Numbered from the stretch's first letter, positions 24,912 to 34,367 are shown. The stretch is DNA of 42,529 bases from Arthrobacter sp. Leaf234 (GCF_001422665.1 NZ_LMLU01000002.1:883-43411), one strand, 5' to 3'. The notes: a model not told the origin generated them from the sequence alone. A program made the numbers and translations.

Positions 24912-25421
24912 CTACCGGTCTTCGGCGTCATTGGGAACGATGTCCCCATACTGGTCCACAGTCCCATCGACCACGGGTAACTCGACGGCTTCCTCGTCGG
25001 AGGCGACCCTGATCATGACGGTCATGATCGTTCCAGGCTGGACGTCCGCAGTTTCAAACACGGTTGCTGTTGTCCGTAAATCCAGTGTGCTGTTCGCGGG
25101 GATCGTCACTGACGTTTCGTCGTCATCGTCGCTGAAGGTCATCTCCAATGGTGCCGCGCTTTGGTTGGCGAGAACACCGAGGAACTGTGCGGGCTCACCT
25201 TCAGCGAAGGTAGTGAGCCTGAGGTCCGCGATCTCCACCTGCTGGACCTGGCCGTCGGTCCCGGCGAGCTCAGCTCCTTTCGGGTCCGCATACCCAGTAC
25301 TGCACGCGGTCAGGGTGAGACCGAGGACGGCGGGTAGAGCCAAGGCCCGGGGCGAGGGCATCCGAGCGAGAAGCGCCCGGGGTGGACGCGTGGGCATGGG
25401 TTGCCTACGTGAGGAGTGCAT
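24912..25421 (-). CDS. Lipoprotein, paralog 1 of three
   Basis: A 169-residue lipoprotein. A basic start precedes a signal sequence ending in the lipobox LTLTACS, with Cys as the lipidated residue. The mature part is a beta-rich domain: VQQVEIADLRL, AEGEPAQFLGVLANQSAAPLEM, SDDDDETSVTIPA and VELPVVDGTVDQYGD. The same domain occurs at 28500-28991 and 29066-29626 (pattern GEPxxxLGxLxNxS). It has loose likeness to LpqE-type lipoproteins of actinobacteria. AAGGAG ten bases before the ATG supports the start at 25421. It follows the membrane protein gene at 25454-26194 by 32 bp, so both are probably one operon. Confidence 0.75.
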   Translation of the reverse strand: MHSSRRQPMPTRPPRALLARMPSPRALALPAVLGLTLTACSTGYADPKGAELAGTDGQVQQVEIADLRLTTFAEGEPAQFLGVLANQSAAPLEMTFSDDDDETSVTIPANSTLDLRTTATVFETADVQPGTIMTVMIRVASDEEAVELPVVDGTVDQYGDIVPNDAEDR

Positions 25422-25453
25422 GGGGGTTCTACTCCTTGGGTGTTGTGGGGGGA

Positions 25454-26194
25454 TCAGGTGCTCGGGTCGACTGGAGTGCGGGGTCGGACCAGCAGCGCTC
25501 CCAGCGCCGCGGCAATACTCGCGACAAGCAGGACTGTTTTCACAACAGTGAGAGTGGAGGCCATGGCGACCTCGCTGGAGAGCACGTCCGGGCCGTTGAC
25601 GAGAGCTTCTAGGGTGAGGTTCTCCGCGATGTCGACGGCGGCGAACAGGATCGGGGGCACCATGAGCAGCCAGGCGATTGTTCGTCCCTTGCAGATGTAG
25701 CGGACCAGGGTGAGGATCATCGCGGCGAAGACGAGTGGAAACAGCAGATCCCAGAGGTAGTGTGTTGCCCCGTACCTCTCGAGGAGCTCATCGGTCATAC
25801 GCCCGCGTATGAGTTCGATGTAGCCGGTGTCGTAACCGCCGAGCTGGGATTCCGGCAGGGCCAACCCGCCGAGCGCCCTTTGCAGGGACGCCAGCTGCAA
25901 CCCGTTCACGGCAGCCAGGACAGCGCTGAGAGCTACTCCGATCACGATCAGCACAGGTGCCTTCCACCGCTCACGCCTTTTACCCGGACGGCCTGGCTGG
26001 CCGGGTTGATTTGTTGCGTCGGTCTGCATGTGGCCCTGTCCTTCCTGCGCGGCCGGTCGCCCAGTAGCTGTACTGTGCGGGATGCCAGGTCCTGCCGCGT
26101 CCGCAGGACCGGCAGAGGTGTCATTCATGGACTGATGAGGCGGCCGCTGCGCTGATCGGTGGGGTGATGTGTGGTCGAAGGCTGGAGTGGACAT
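25454..26194 (-). CDS. Membrane protein with long disordered N-terminus
   Basis: A 246-residue protein. The first 75 residues are hydrophilic and Pro/Gly/Thr-rich. Four membrane helices follow: VLIVIGVALSAVLAAVNG, the segment after THYLWDLLFPLVFAAMILTL, TIAWLLMVPPILFAAVDIAENLT and TLTVVKTVLLVASIAAALGALL. The D-x-A-E-N pair at the end of helix 3 is a feature of a family of small bacterial integral membrane proteins of unknown function. Internal ATGs at 26128 and 26029 could also start. Upstream member of a unit with the lipoprotein at 24912-25421; divergent from 26421. Confidence 0.65.
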   Translation of the reverse strand: MSTPAFDHTSPHRSAQRPPHQSMNDTSAGPADAAGPGIPHSTATGRPAAQEGQGHMQTDATNQPGQPGRPGKRRERWKAPVLIVIGVALSAVLAAVNGLQLASLQRALGGLALPESQLGGYDTGYIELIRGRMTDELLERYGATHYLWDLLFPLVFAAMILTLVRYICKGRTIAWLLMVPPILFAAVDIAENLTLEALVNGPDVLSSEVAMASTLTVVKTVLLVASIAAALGALLVRPRTPVDPST

Positions 26195-26420
26195 AGCCCC
26201 AGTATGACCCGCGAATGTTCAGTTTTCACCTTCAAGATCCGCGAGATAACGGGACAGTTGCGGTTACGCAAAGGTTTGCTGGGAATCGGGTAACGGAGCC
26301 GCAACGGCTGTTGATTCCTCTTCGGCGGCCTGCTTACGGTCGGTGCAGGCGCAGCACAACCCAACCGATAGAAGGGCCGGACTTGCGCCCCGGTCCCGAA
26401 CCGAAAGGAACGTGGACACC

Positions 26421-26969
26421 ATGGCAAATTCCACTCTTGTGAAAGCAACATCAGCAGGCGATCACCTCTGGAAGAAGAGGCTCGCAGCGCTGTCCCTTGC
26501 ACCCATGGCCGCATTTGGTCTGGTCGGGTGCAACAGCACCTCCGGCACGGAGGAGGGTGCTGACGTCGAGGACATCGTCGAGGAAGAGCCGGTTGTCGAC
26601 GAGGCCGACGCCGGCCCGTACGACGGGGTCTATGACCAGGGCTTCTACGACGACGTCGACACCTATGTCGGTGAGGAAGTCACAGTCTCAGCGGATGTGA
26701 ATGAGATCCTCAGTCCGATGTCGTTCACCATCGCCGGAACCGATGACACGACTGTCGACGCCTTGCTGGTCCTGCATGACACCGAGCTGCCTGAGGTGAC
26801 AGCCGGACTGACGGTCGGTGTCACCGGCACCGTGCAGGAAGCCTTCGACCTGCCAACCGTCGAGGAGGAGATGGGCGTCGACCTCGACGACGCGGCCTTC
26901 GAGGACTGGGACGGCGAGCCCTATATCGAAGCCACCAGTGTCGACACCTCCCTCGACGCTGACAGCTGA
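26421..26969 (+). CDS. Acidic lipoprotein
   Basis: A 182-residue exported protein with signal sequence RLAALSLAPMAAFGLVGCN (lipobox LVGC). After a very acidic linker (EEGADVEDIVEEEPVVDEAD) comes a small domain likely to be an OB-like barrel: GEEVTVSADVNEILSPMSFTI, DALLVLHD and GLTVGVTGTVQEAF. AAGGA upstream supports the ATG at 26421. The stop codon lies in a short GACAGCT tandem repeat. No family named. Confidence 0.7.
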   Translation: MANSTLVKATSAGDHLWKKRLAALSLAPMAAFGLVGCNSTSGTEEGADVEDIVEEEPVVDEADAGPYDGVYDQGFYDDVDTYVGEEVTVSADVNEILSPMSFTIAGTDDTTVDALLVLHDTELPEVTAGLTVGVTGTVQEAFDLPTVEEEMGVDLDDAAFEDWDGEPYIEATSVDTSLDADS

Positions 26970-27234
26970 CAGCTGACAGCAGATACTTGTCCGTCGTTGA
27001 TCGATCGTTGGAACGTGGCGACCGATCACTGCCAGGATTGGCGGCCTTCTCGACGCTGACCCTGCCCCGGTTCCCTGCCGGGCATCGCAGCCGGCGTCTG
27101 TATCAACTTCCATGCTAGTTCCGCTATTGGCTTCGTTGCTGGTGTACGTGCTGGCCCCCTGACCCCGGGTGGGTGGCATCCGACAGCGGACGGTTGGACG
27201 CCACCTGCCCGGTACCTACGGAAAGCCAACGGTC

Positions 27235-27948
27235 ATGCCTAGAACCACTGCACAAGACAACACCATGAACACCACGTCAGATCCCCTTCCGGATCTCATC
27301 GTGGGTCGTCGTCGACACCTCGTCCAGCACCGAATCGCTGACGGGGTGCGCCTGTTATCCGTGGTGAGCATCGTCGTAGCGGCAGTGTGGTTCGACCTGC
27401 CAGCGGTACTGGGGTTGATCGTCGTGACCATTGGGTTGATGATCCCGCGGCTCTGCCGGCTGGCAGGCCCGTTCGATGCAGCGTTCTGCATCACGATCCT
27501 CATCGCAGCGTGGAGCGGCATCGCCGGCCTGTACCGGGCAATTTCCTGGTGGGACCTCGCCGTGCATTTCGTGACAGCAGGATCATCGGCCGCGGTCCTC
27601 TACCTGATCATGGCCCGCACGAGCATCACCCCGACCGCCACCAAGCAGGCCTTCCCTGCCCGCTCGGTCATCGTCCTCACCACAGCACTTGGCATGACAG
27701 CAGCCGTGTTCTGGGAGTTCTTGGAATGGGCCGGAAACCGGTACATCACCGATCGCATCCATGTCGGCTACAACGACACCCTCTCAGACCTGGCCGTCGG
27801 CGGTCTCGGCGCTGTCATCGCAGGCGTAGCCCTGGCCCGCTGGAGCACGAGAGCCCCCGCCAACACCAAGAGCACCAACAGCGACAACCCCAAGCACGAC
27901 ACCGATCACTACTCTGATCAGAGAAAGGATCATCATGAAACCCATTGA
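27235..27948 (+). CDS. Multi-pass membrane protein, YjdF/DUF2238-like
   Basis: A 237-residue protein with about six helices. The family features are WWDLAVHFVTAGSSAAVLYL, VFWEFLEWAGNR and the final YNDTLSDLAVGGLGAVIAG, in which H, W-E-x-x-E-W and the DT-x-x-D pairs are the conserved polar residues. Function of this group is unknown. GGAAAG before the ATG at 27235 was used; 27265 is an alternative start. The C-terminus is hydrophilic. The stop overlaps the start of the next gene by 14 bp, which points to translational coupling. Confidence 0.65.
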   Translation: MPRTTAQDNTMNTTSDPLPDLIVGRRRHLVQHRIADGVRLLSVVSIVVAAVWFDLPAVLGLIVVTIGLMIPRLCRLAGPFDAAFCITILIAAWSGIAGLYRAISWWDLAVHFVTAGSSAAVLYLIMARTSITPTATKQAFPARSVIVLTTALGMTAAVFWEFLEWAGNRYITDRIHVGYNDTLSDLAVGGLGAVIAGVALARWSTRAPANTKSTNSDNPKHDTDHYSDQRKDHHETH

Positions 27949-28276
27949 ATACGTACGTGAAGGCATGGACGTCTTCAACTCATCCGGTGCCAGGATCGGC
28001 ACAGTCGCCCGCGTCAAGATGGGCGACCCTGAGGCCATCACCGCCCAAGGACAGCAACCGGATCAAACCGGCGGACTCATCGGAGCTCTCATGTCTGCCG
28101 TCGACGGATCCCCCAGCCTCCCCGAGGAACGCAAGAACCGGTTACTCCGCCTGGGATACGTGGAAATCAATGGCCCCGGCATTGGGAACCATCAGTACGA
28201 GTCAGCCGAAGCGATCAACCGCGTCACCGGCGACAGCGTGTTCCTCAAAACTCCCACCACAACACCAACGGCCTGA
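27935..28276 (+). CDS. Small soluble protein, PRC-barrel-like
   Basis: A 113-residue protein whose start, MKPIEYVREGMDVFNSSGARIGTVARVKMGDPEAI, has the strand-turn pattern of a PRC-barrel-type module, with a second part LLRLGYVEINGPG. AAAGGA precedes the ATG. The gene overlaps the membrane protein gene upstream, so a physical or regulatory link is likely. Family assignment is tentative. Confidence 0.65.
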   Translation: MKPIEYVREGMDVFNSSGARIGTVARVKMGDPEAITAQGQQPDQTGGLIGALMSAVDGSPSLPEERKNRLLRLGYVEINGPGIGNHQYESAEAINRVTGDSVFLKTPTTTPTA

Positions 28277-28381
28277 CCTACCCGGCTGACTGGCCTACCT
28301 AAATCCGATTGGCCTGAACCACCGAAACAGACAAAAGCACGCAGCTGCACAAAACTCAGTTGGACGGAACCCAGCGGTCAA

Positions 28382-28415
28382 GCCCGGTAGTGCCCCTCGA
28401 GCGGCGCTACCGGGC
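28382..28415 (+). terminator. Hairpin after the PRC-like gene
   Basis: 9-bp arms (28382-28390 and 28407-28415) with a 16-nt loop in the spacer before the next lipoprotein gene. No T tract. Confidence 0.4.
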
Positions 28416-28499
28416 AATCGCCGTCAGCAGGAATGAAGGCATCACGGCACCACCCTGGCGGGGCGAGCTGGAGCAGCACAATGAAAGGAGCAGGACGGT

Positions 28500-28991
28500 A
28501 TGGCGGTTCAAGGTTCCCCTCGACAACCTCGGCGACCTCTACAACGCTTACCCCTTCTGCTAGGGCTGCTCCTCGTCGCGGCCAGCGCTGCAGTCATTCT
28601 CGAGGGATGCTCGTGGATGCCAGGGTCACGCATCGAGCTCGGGCCCGGACAGGATATGAGCATCGGCGAGGTCCAGGGCGCCGACCTGAAACTGGTCACC
28701 GACGGCACGGGAGAACCTGCACGCCTGCTAGGAGCCCTGGCCAACACATCGGACGCATCCCTGGAGGTCACCGTCAGCGATTCCGACGACAGAGCGACAG
28801 TAGCGATCTCAGCAGGACAATCCTTCAGCTTCACCGACAACCCAACCCTTTTCGCCACCCTCGACGCAAAAATCGGTGAAGAGGCAACAATGGTCCTCAG
28901 CATCCCGGGTGAACAGGAGGATGTCCTGATACCGGTCTACGAAGGGCCCATCGGAGGGTACGTGCACTACACCTCCGACATTGACGAGTGA
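28500..28991 (+). CDS. Lipoprotein, paralog 2 of three
   Basis: A 163-residue lipoprotein with signal LLLGLLLVAASAAVILEGCS (lipobox LEGC). The mature domain has SIGEVQGADLKL, GTGEPARLLGALANTSDASLEV, SDSDDRATVAISA and VLIPVYEGPIGGYVHY. It shares this layout with 24912-25421 and 29066-29626. AAAGGAG nine bases before the ATG gives the start. The next gene begins 74 bp on, so both are likely cotranscribed. Confidence 0.75.
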   Translation: MAVQGSPRQPRRPLQRLPLLLGLLLVAASAAVILEGCSWMPGSRIELGPGQDMSIGEVQGADLKLVTDGTGEPARLLGALANTSDASLEVTVSDSDDRATVAISAGQSFSFTDNPTLFATLDAKIGEEATMVLSIPGEQEDVLIPVYEGPIGGYVHYTSDIDE

Positions 28992-29065
28992 CACGTGACC
29001 GACCACTGACTGATGAGCAAGCACCCGGCGCCAGAACCCTCTGGTCCGGAACCAAGGAGTCCGCC

Positions 29066-29626
29066 ATGCACCGCAGCACACCCCACACCACACAGCCCTC
29101 ACACAAGACCTCACATAAGAGCGCACGCGATGTCGTGGATGAGGCTTCAGCTCGAGCTGAACCCGATGTAGTGCACCCCCGAGCGCATCGCCGGACCCTG
29201 ATGCGGGGATCGTTCACGCTGGCGCTTTTGACCGCTCTGACCGTGACTGGGTGCAGCGGCCCGGAAGAATCCATGGACGCCATCGCTAACGGGGAGGATG
29301 GGCAGGTCGGCGTCGTGGAGCTGCGCAGCATGCTCCTGGTATCGGCAGAGGAAGGAGAGCCCGGCCGACTCCTGGGAACCCTCGTCAACGACACTTCGGC
29401 CCCGGTCGAAGTCATGATCAGCGACCCGGACGATCAGATCGCGGTGACAGTGCCGGCGGACGGCCAGTACCCGCTGGACACCAATGAGCAGATCTTTAGC
29501 TCTGTAGAGGAACCGCCCGGCGCCCTGACGGAGATCTCCCTGAGCACCCCGGCTGAATCCACGACACTGAACATTCCTGTGCTGGACGGGACACTCGACC
29601 CCTACAAGCCCTACCTGCCCGAGTAG
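29066..29626 (+). CDS. Lipoprotein, paralog 3 of three
   Basis: A 186-residue lipoprotein. AAGGAG six bases before the ATG at 29066 fixes the start, which leaves a long cytoplasmic lead of about 45 residues (Ser/Thr/His-rich) before the signal sequence FTLALLTALTVTGCS (lipobox VTGC). The mature domain has VGVVELRSMLLV, EGEPGRLLGTLVNDTSAPVEVM, DPDDQIAVTVPA and LNIPVLDGTLDPYKPYLP. The DUF2254 gene follows by 73 bp on the same strand. Confidence 0.75.
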   Translation: MHRSTPHTTQPSHKTSHKSARDVVDEASARAEPDVVHPRAHRRTLMRGSFTLALLTALTVTGCSGPEESMDAIANGEDGQVGVVELRSMLLVSAEEGEPGRLLGTLVNDTSAPVEVMISDPDDQIAVTVPADGQYPLDTNEQIFSSVEEPPGALTEISLSTPAESTTLNIPVLDGTLDPYKPYLPE

Positions 29627-29699
29627 GCGAACACCACAACACCGCCCAGCACGAGGCGTGGCACTCATGTTGGACGACACGACGGATAGGTGAGCAGTG

Positions 29700-31031
29700 A
29701 TGGCCGCATTCGACTCAGCGGTGATGCGTGATTCCCTCCGCAGCCAGCTCTGGCCGGTACCTCTCGCGGCTGTTCTTGCGGCCATCCTTTTGGGGCAGTT
29801 CCTCCCGGTCGTTGACCGCAGGCTCGACGATGACCTGCCGGCCTGGCTGACGGGTGTCTTGTTCAGCGGCGGCCCTGAAGCGGCACGCTCACTGCTGGAA
29901 ACGATCGCGAGTTCGATGGTCACAGTCACGTCCCTGACGTTCTCCCTGACCGTCGTCACCCTGCAACTGGCCAGCAGCCAATTCTCCCCACGCCTGCTCC
30001 GGACGTTCACCAGGGACCGGTTCGTCCACAACACCCTCGCCCTGTTCCTGGCAACCTTCGTCTTCGCTCTGACCGTACTGCGCAGCATTCGCGTCGAGAC
30101 CAGTTCCGGTCCCGCGTTCGTTCCCGAACTCGCCGTCACAGCCGCATTCGTGCTCACGATCACCAGCGTCATCGGCCTCGTTCTCTTCCTCGCTCACCTC
30201 TCCCGACAAATCCGCGTCGAAACCATGCTCCGGGACGTGCACCACGAAGCCGACCAAACCCTCGACAAGGTCTTCCCACCCGATCAACCGTCCAGAGAAG
30301 AAACCTGCGTCCCACCAGCGCCGGCCGCGGTGATCACGACGCGGTCCTCTGGTTTCCTGATCCGGGTCGACCCCGACAAGGCCGTTGCAGCAGCAACCCG
30401 GGCAGAAGCCTTCGTCAGCATTGACGTCGCACCAGGAACATCCGTGATCAGCGGCATCCCGGTCGCCCGAGCATGGTCGCTCACCGATGCGATCTTGGAA
30501 GGGGATCGGTTGAGCGACCTGGAAAAGCACCTCGACAGCGCCCTGCATACAGGATTCGAACGCACCTCAACCCAAGACGCGGGCTTCGGACTGCAACAAC
30601 TCCTCGACGTCGCGAACAAGGCCCTGTCTCCCGGGGTAAACGACCCCACGACCGCCGTGCACGCAATCAGCCACATCTCCGCAGTCCTGTGTACCCTCGT
30701 TAGCCGTCCCACCGGACCTCGAACCCTGCACGATTCCGACGGATCCGCGCGGCTCACCCTCACCTACCCGACCTTCACCCAACTGCTCGAGCTCGCTGTC
30801 GACCAACTGCTGACCTACGCGTTCACCGACCCGAGAGCTGCGCGCCGCACCCTAGCGATGCTCCACGAAATAGCCATGACCGCGCACACTGCACCTGAAT
30901 CATCCGCCGCCCGCGGGCCCGTCCAATCACACATCCGCCGTATGCGTTCCGCGATCGACGCCAGCCCCCTGGACTCCGACATTCGCGCGCGGCTGCACAA
31001 CGAGTTACTGCATCTCGAGAACGAACTGTGA
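29700..31031 (+). CDS. DUF2254 family membrane protein
   Basis: A 443-residue protein of the DUF2254 family. The N-terminal half has about four membrane helices (LAAVLAAILLGQFLP, the region VTVTSLTFSLTVVTLQLASSQFSPRLL which is the family hallmark, LALFLATFVFALTVLR and VTAAFVLTITSVIGLVLFLAHLS). The C-terminal half is cytoplasmic and contains the other hallmark DAGFGLQQLLDVANKALSPGVNDPTTAV. Function unknown; it is often proposed as a channel or envelope factor. The ATG at 29700 was chosen over a GTG one codon earlier. Confidence 0.9.
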   Translation: MAAFDSAVMRDSLRSQLWPVPLAAVLAAILLGQFLPVVDRRLDDDLPAWLTGVLFSGGPEAARSLLETIASSMVTVTSLTFSLTVVTLQLASSQFSPRLLRTFTRDRFVHNTLALFLATFVFALTVLRSIRVETSSGPAFVPELAVTAAFVLTITSVIGLVLFLAHLSRQIRVETMLRDVHHEADQTLDKVFPPDQPSREETCVPPAPAAVITTRSSGFLIRVDPDKAVAAATRAEAFVSIDVAPGTSVISGIPVARAWSLTDAILEGDRLSDLEKHLDSALHTGFERTSTQDAGFGLQQLLDVANKALSPGVNDPTTAVHAISHISAVLCTLVSRPTGPRTLHDSDGSARLTLTYPTFTQLLELAVDQLLTYAFTDPRAARRTLAMLHEIAMTAHTAPESSAARGPVQSHIRRMRSAIDASPLDSDIRARLHNELLHLENEL

Positions 31032-31570
31032 GTCTGACCTGACGGAACGAGTCACATCCCATGGCAGGGTTTTCACCGAGCACGCACAATCGGGCCATCT
31101 CGTCCCCAGTGCCCTGTCTGTCCGAAGCGCTGTGAAAAATCACCGACCAATCTTGACCCCAGCGATAGGACATCGTGACGAGCAGGCGCCCATACTGAGC
31201 GCACCCTGCAGTGTCCCGACTCCGTGTCGTGGACTCAGCCGGACACACCGACGAGCCTCGTGCACGGACGTGGGACTCTCCTCAGCGGTCAAGCAGCCGG
31301 CCACTGGGGAGAGACTAACGAGTCCGCCCGTCACCCATGGCTCAAACACAGGTGGGCGGCTTTGAGCTCCACCCTTCGGGCTCCACCTGCCCACAGGTGG
31401 ATGATCAACACCACGGCTACGGCTGACCCTGACCCTCGTGGCTCTAGTGCTACTCCTCGTCCTAGCGGCCTAAGCCAAACCAGCTCCTGCTGTGCGCGAC
31501 CACGCTGGTACGAGGCTGTGCACGCCCACCGCCCGCTCGAGGTGAGCTATTCCGTGTCGGCGAGGTGGTG
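31032..31570. other. Gene-free stretch leading into repeat copy B
   Basis: About 310 bp with no supported gene, then repeat copy B (31347-31570) up to the left end of the IS21 element. Confidence 0.6.
31347..31570 (+). repeat. Long direct repeat, copy B, left part
   Basis: Matches copy A from 19995 onwards in the same orientation. It is broken at 31570 by the IS21 element and continues at 36040. The last six bases GTGGTG are the target duplication. Confidence 0.85.
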
Positions 31571-31690
31571 TGATTATGGGAGCTTGAGCGGAGACCACTT
31601 CCGCAGCCTGACTTGAGCCCACCACCCCTCTCACGACGACTCACCAGTGGACTAACCGCAGTTTCACTTGAGCCCACCCCAACGTTGACA
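31571..31690 (+). repeat. IS21 left terminal inverted repeat (120 bp)
   Basis: Nearly identical to the reverse complement of 35920-36039. From base 31584 on there are only a few mismatches. Inside it the block ACTTGAGCCCACC occurs twice, with a shorter CTTGAGC nearer the end, typical of multiple transposase-binding sites in this family. Confidence 0.93.
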
Positions 31691-31725
31691 CCATCAGTGT
31701 GTTTTTCCGACGGTGGAAGGCAGCG

Positions 31726-33444
31726 ATGGAGTCGAAGGTGGAGTTATTCGAGCAGATCCGCAGAGACGCTAGGGTCAACGGCGACTCAATACGGTTCCTA
31801 GCCAGGAAGTACCGAGTCGCGCGGCGGACGGTCCGCCAGGCGCTGGCGTCAGCGGAACCTCCACGGCGTAAACCCCCAGTCCGGAATGCTCCTCAGCTCG
31901 GGCGATTCAAGCCTCTAATCGACTCAATGCTGCGCGAGGATCTCAGCGCGCCGCGGAAGCAGCGTCATACCGCCCAGCGGATCCATGATCGGTTGGTCGA
32001 CGAGCACGGCGGCAAGCTGTCGTATTCAACGGTCCGCCAGTACGTCAAGAAACGACGCCCCGAACTCGAGCGGGAAGCCGGCGCGTCCACCGCGGATGTC
32101 TTCATTCCGCAGGAGCACCCTCCCGGAGCTGAGGCCGAGGTCGACTTCGGCGAAGTGTGGGTGGACCTGCCCGGGGTTCGCACGAAGTGCTATATCTTCG
32201 CGTTCCGTCTGTCCTACTCAGGCAAAGCCGTGCACCGGGTCTATCCGACCCAGGGCCAGGAAGCTTTCCTGGAGGGGCACCTCGAGGCATTCGCGACGAT
32301 CGGCGGCGTGCCCACCGGCCACGTGAGGTACGACAATCTGACGGCCGCGGTGAAACAGGTCCTCGGCACGTCACGTGAACGGGTGGAGAACGACCGGTGG
32401 GTTCTGTTCCGCTCTCATTGCGGGTTCGACGCGTTCTACTGCCAGCCCGGCGTTAAAGGCGCCCACGAGAAGGGCGGCATCGAAGGCGAGATCGGCCGCT
32501 TCCGCAGGAACCGACTGACCCCTGTGCCCGTTGTCGACTCCCTCGCGGAGCTCAACGCGCGCATCATCGTCTGGGACGAGGAAGACGATAGGCGTCGCAT
32601 CAGCGGGAAACTGACCACCATTGGCGCCGATTACGCGCACGAACGAGCCCTCCTCAACCCGCTGCCGACTGAGGTCTTCGACCCCGGGGTGGTCCTCACT
32701 CCGAGGGTGGACCGGTCGTCACTGATCCGAGTCGGGATGGTGAAGTACTCGGTCCCGGTACGTTTCATCGGTAGGGCCGTCAGGGTGTCCCTACGCGCGT
32801 CGGAGATTCTGGTCTTCGACGGACGGACCCTGGTCGCCAGGCATGCGAGGATCACGGCGCGCGACGGCAGTTGCGTCGACCTCGATCACTATCTCGAGGT
32901 CCTTCATCACAAGCCGGGGGCTTTCCCGGGGTCGACCGCTCTCGCTCAGGCACGCGCCTCAGGAAAGTTCACTTCTGCCCATGATGCGTTCTGGGCAGCG
33001 GCCGGCCGCACCGACGGAGATACACAGGCCACCCGGGAACTGATCGATGTGCTTCTGTTGCACCGGTCGATGGCGGCCGCGGACGTCAGCGCCGGCATAG
33101 AAGCGGCTCTCACGGTCGGAGCAGTCACCGCCGACGTCGTCGCTGTTGAAGCACGCCGCGCCGCCGCCGAACGACTCACCGTAGAACGCTCGCAACCCAT
33201 GACAGCGCAGGAAAAACCGGCCCTCGTTGCGCTTCGTACTGCCGGTGAACGGCGGGTTGTCAGCCTCACCCAACGCAGACTCACAGACCCAGCCGCTGTC
33301 ATCGCCGGCCTGCCACCAGACACCCGTCCGCTGCCTTCTGTCGCGAGCTACGACGAGCTCCTGACCCGACGCGTCCCTGATCCGACCCGCAGTCCGTCCT
33401 CCAACCCGAGTACTGACCAGCAGCGAACCGGCACCACAATCTGA
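31726..33444 (+). CDS. istA: IS21 transposase IstA
   Basis: A 572-residue DDE transposase. The N-terminus has a helix-turn-helix (FLARKYRVARRTVRQALAS). The catalytic core has the triad Asp140 (AEVDFGEVW), Asp203 (RYDNLTAAV) and Glu253 (KGGIEGEIGRFRR). The C-terminal part has the usual beta-barrel (SLIRVGMVKYSVPVRF). GAAGG five bases before the ATG at 31726 decides the start. It cuts and joins the element ends with the help of IstB. It is full length with all key residues, so probably active. Confidence 0.95.
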   Translation: MESKVELFEQIRRDARVNGDSIRFLARKYRVARRTVRQALASAEPPRRKPPVRNAPQLGRFKPLIDSMLREDLSAPRKQRHTAQRIHDRLVDEHGGKLSYSTVRQYVKKRRPELEREAGASTADVFIPQEHPPGAEAEVDFGEVWVDLPGVRTKCYIFAFRLSYSGKAVHRVYPTQGQEAFLEGHLEAFATIGGVPTGHVRYDNLTAAVKQVLGTSRERVENDRWVLFRSHCGFDAFYCQPGVKGAHEKGGIEGEIGRFRRNRLTPVPVVDSLAELNARIIVWDEEDDRRRISGKLTTIGADYAHERALLNPLPTEVFDPGVVLTPRVDRSSLIRVGMVKYSVPVRFIGRAVRVSLRASEILVFDGRTLVARHARITARDGSCVDLDHYLEVLHHKPGAFPGSTALAQARASGKFTSAHDAFWAAAGRTDGDTQATRELIDVLLLHRSMAAADVSAGIEAALTVGAVTADVVAVEARRAAAERLTVERSQPMTAQEKPALVALRTAGERRVVSLTQRRLTDPAAVIAGLPPDTRPLPSVASYDELLTRRVPDPTRSPSSNPSTDQQRTGTTI

Positions 33445-33464
33445 CAGACGAGAGAGAACATCTC

Positions 33465-34301
33465 ATGAGCCCCGCCAACACCAACCCGATCACCGTGTCA
33501 TCGACCTTGCGCCGCCGCCGCGGGTTGACCGAGGAAGCAGCGATCGCCGCCGTCGATCAGGCGTGCCGCCGGCTACGCCTGCCCACCATCCGCGCCGTCC
33601 TCGGTGAAGCGCTCACCGTTGCCGACAAGGAACAGCTCTCCTACCAGGGGTTCCTCGCCGAGCTGCTACTGGCGGAGTGCGATGACCGGGACCGACGCTC
33701 ATCAGTACGACGGGTGAAGTCAGCGAACTTTCCCCGCGACAAGTGGTTGGGGGACTTTGACTATGAGGCGAACCCCAACATCAACCAGGCCACCATCAAC
33801 ACCCTCGCCACCGGGGACTGGATCCGAAAAGGACAACCCCTCTGCCTCATCGGGGATTCGGGCACCGGCAAATCCCACCTCCTCATCGGCCTGGGTACGG
33901 CGGCCGCTGAGAAGGGATACCGGGTGAAATACACGCTCGCCACTCGGCTCGTAAACGAACTGGTCGAGGCCGAAGACGACAAGGTCCTCGCTCGTACCAT
34001 CGCCCGCTACGGGCGGGTCGACCTGCTCTGCATCGACGAGCTCGGCTATATGGAGTTGGATAAGAGGGGCGCCGAGCTTCTCTTCCAGGTACTCACCGAA
34101 CGCGAGGAGAAAGCCTCTGTCGCGATCGCGACTAACGAGTCCTTCTCAGGCTGGACCCGAACCTTCACCGACCCGCGTCTCTGCGCCGCGATCGTCGACA
34201 GGTTCACCTTCAAAGGAACCATCATCGAAACAGGCACCGACTCTTACCGCCTCGCCCAAAGCCGCCACCAGTACCTCGCAGACGACCGGGCCTTGATCTA
34301 A
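33465..34301 (+). CDS. istB: IS21 helper ATPase IstB
   Basis: A 278-residue AAA+ ATPase related to DnaC. Walker A is GDSGTGKSH at about residues 130-138; Walker B is LLCIDELG at about 187-194; sensor motifs follow (SVAIATNESFSGW, IVDRFTFKGTIIE). It assembles on DNA and activates IstA and target choice. It lies 20 bp after istA. Intact. Confidence 0.95.
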   Translation: MSPANTNPITVSSTLRRRRGLTEEAAIAAVDQACRRLRLPTIRAVLGEALTVADKEQLSYQGFLAELLLAECDDRDRRSSVRRVKSANFPRDKWLGDFDYEANPNINQATINTLATGDWIRKGQPLCLIGDSGTGKSHLLIGLGTAAAEKGYRVKYTLATRLVNELVEAEDDKVLARTIARYGRVDLLCIDELGYMELDKRGAELLFQVLTEREEKASVAIATNESFSGWTRTFTDPRLCAAIVDRFTFKGTIIETGTDSYRLAQSRHQYLADDRALI

Positions 34302-34325
34302 AGGTGATCGTTCCGGCGACTTAAA

Positions 34326-34367
34326 CAGCTGTTGCCGGCACCTCAAGTGAGGTACCGGCAACAGCTG
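34326..34367. terminator. Strong bidirectional hairpin inside the IS21 element
   Basis: 19-bp arms (34326-34344 and 34349-34367, one mismatch) with a 4-nt loop. It separates istB from the converging passenger genes and would insulate them from each other. Confidence 0.8.

Noticed and set aside
26960..26982. Short GACAGCT repeat at the stop of the acidic lipoprotein gene, similar to the array before lsr2.
   Set aside because: Only about three units and a different 7-bp unit; probably independent.
34326..34367. Strong hairpin within the IS considered as an internal end of a smaller IS21 element.
   Set aside because: No target duplication or TG/CA end matches there; the true right end is at 36039.
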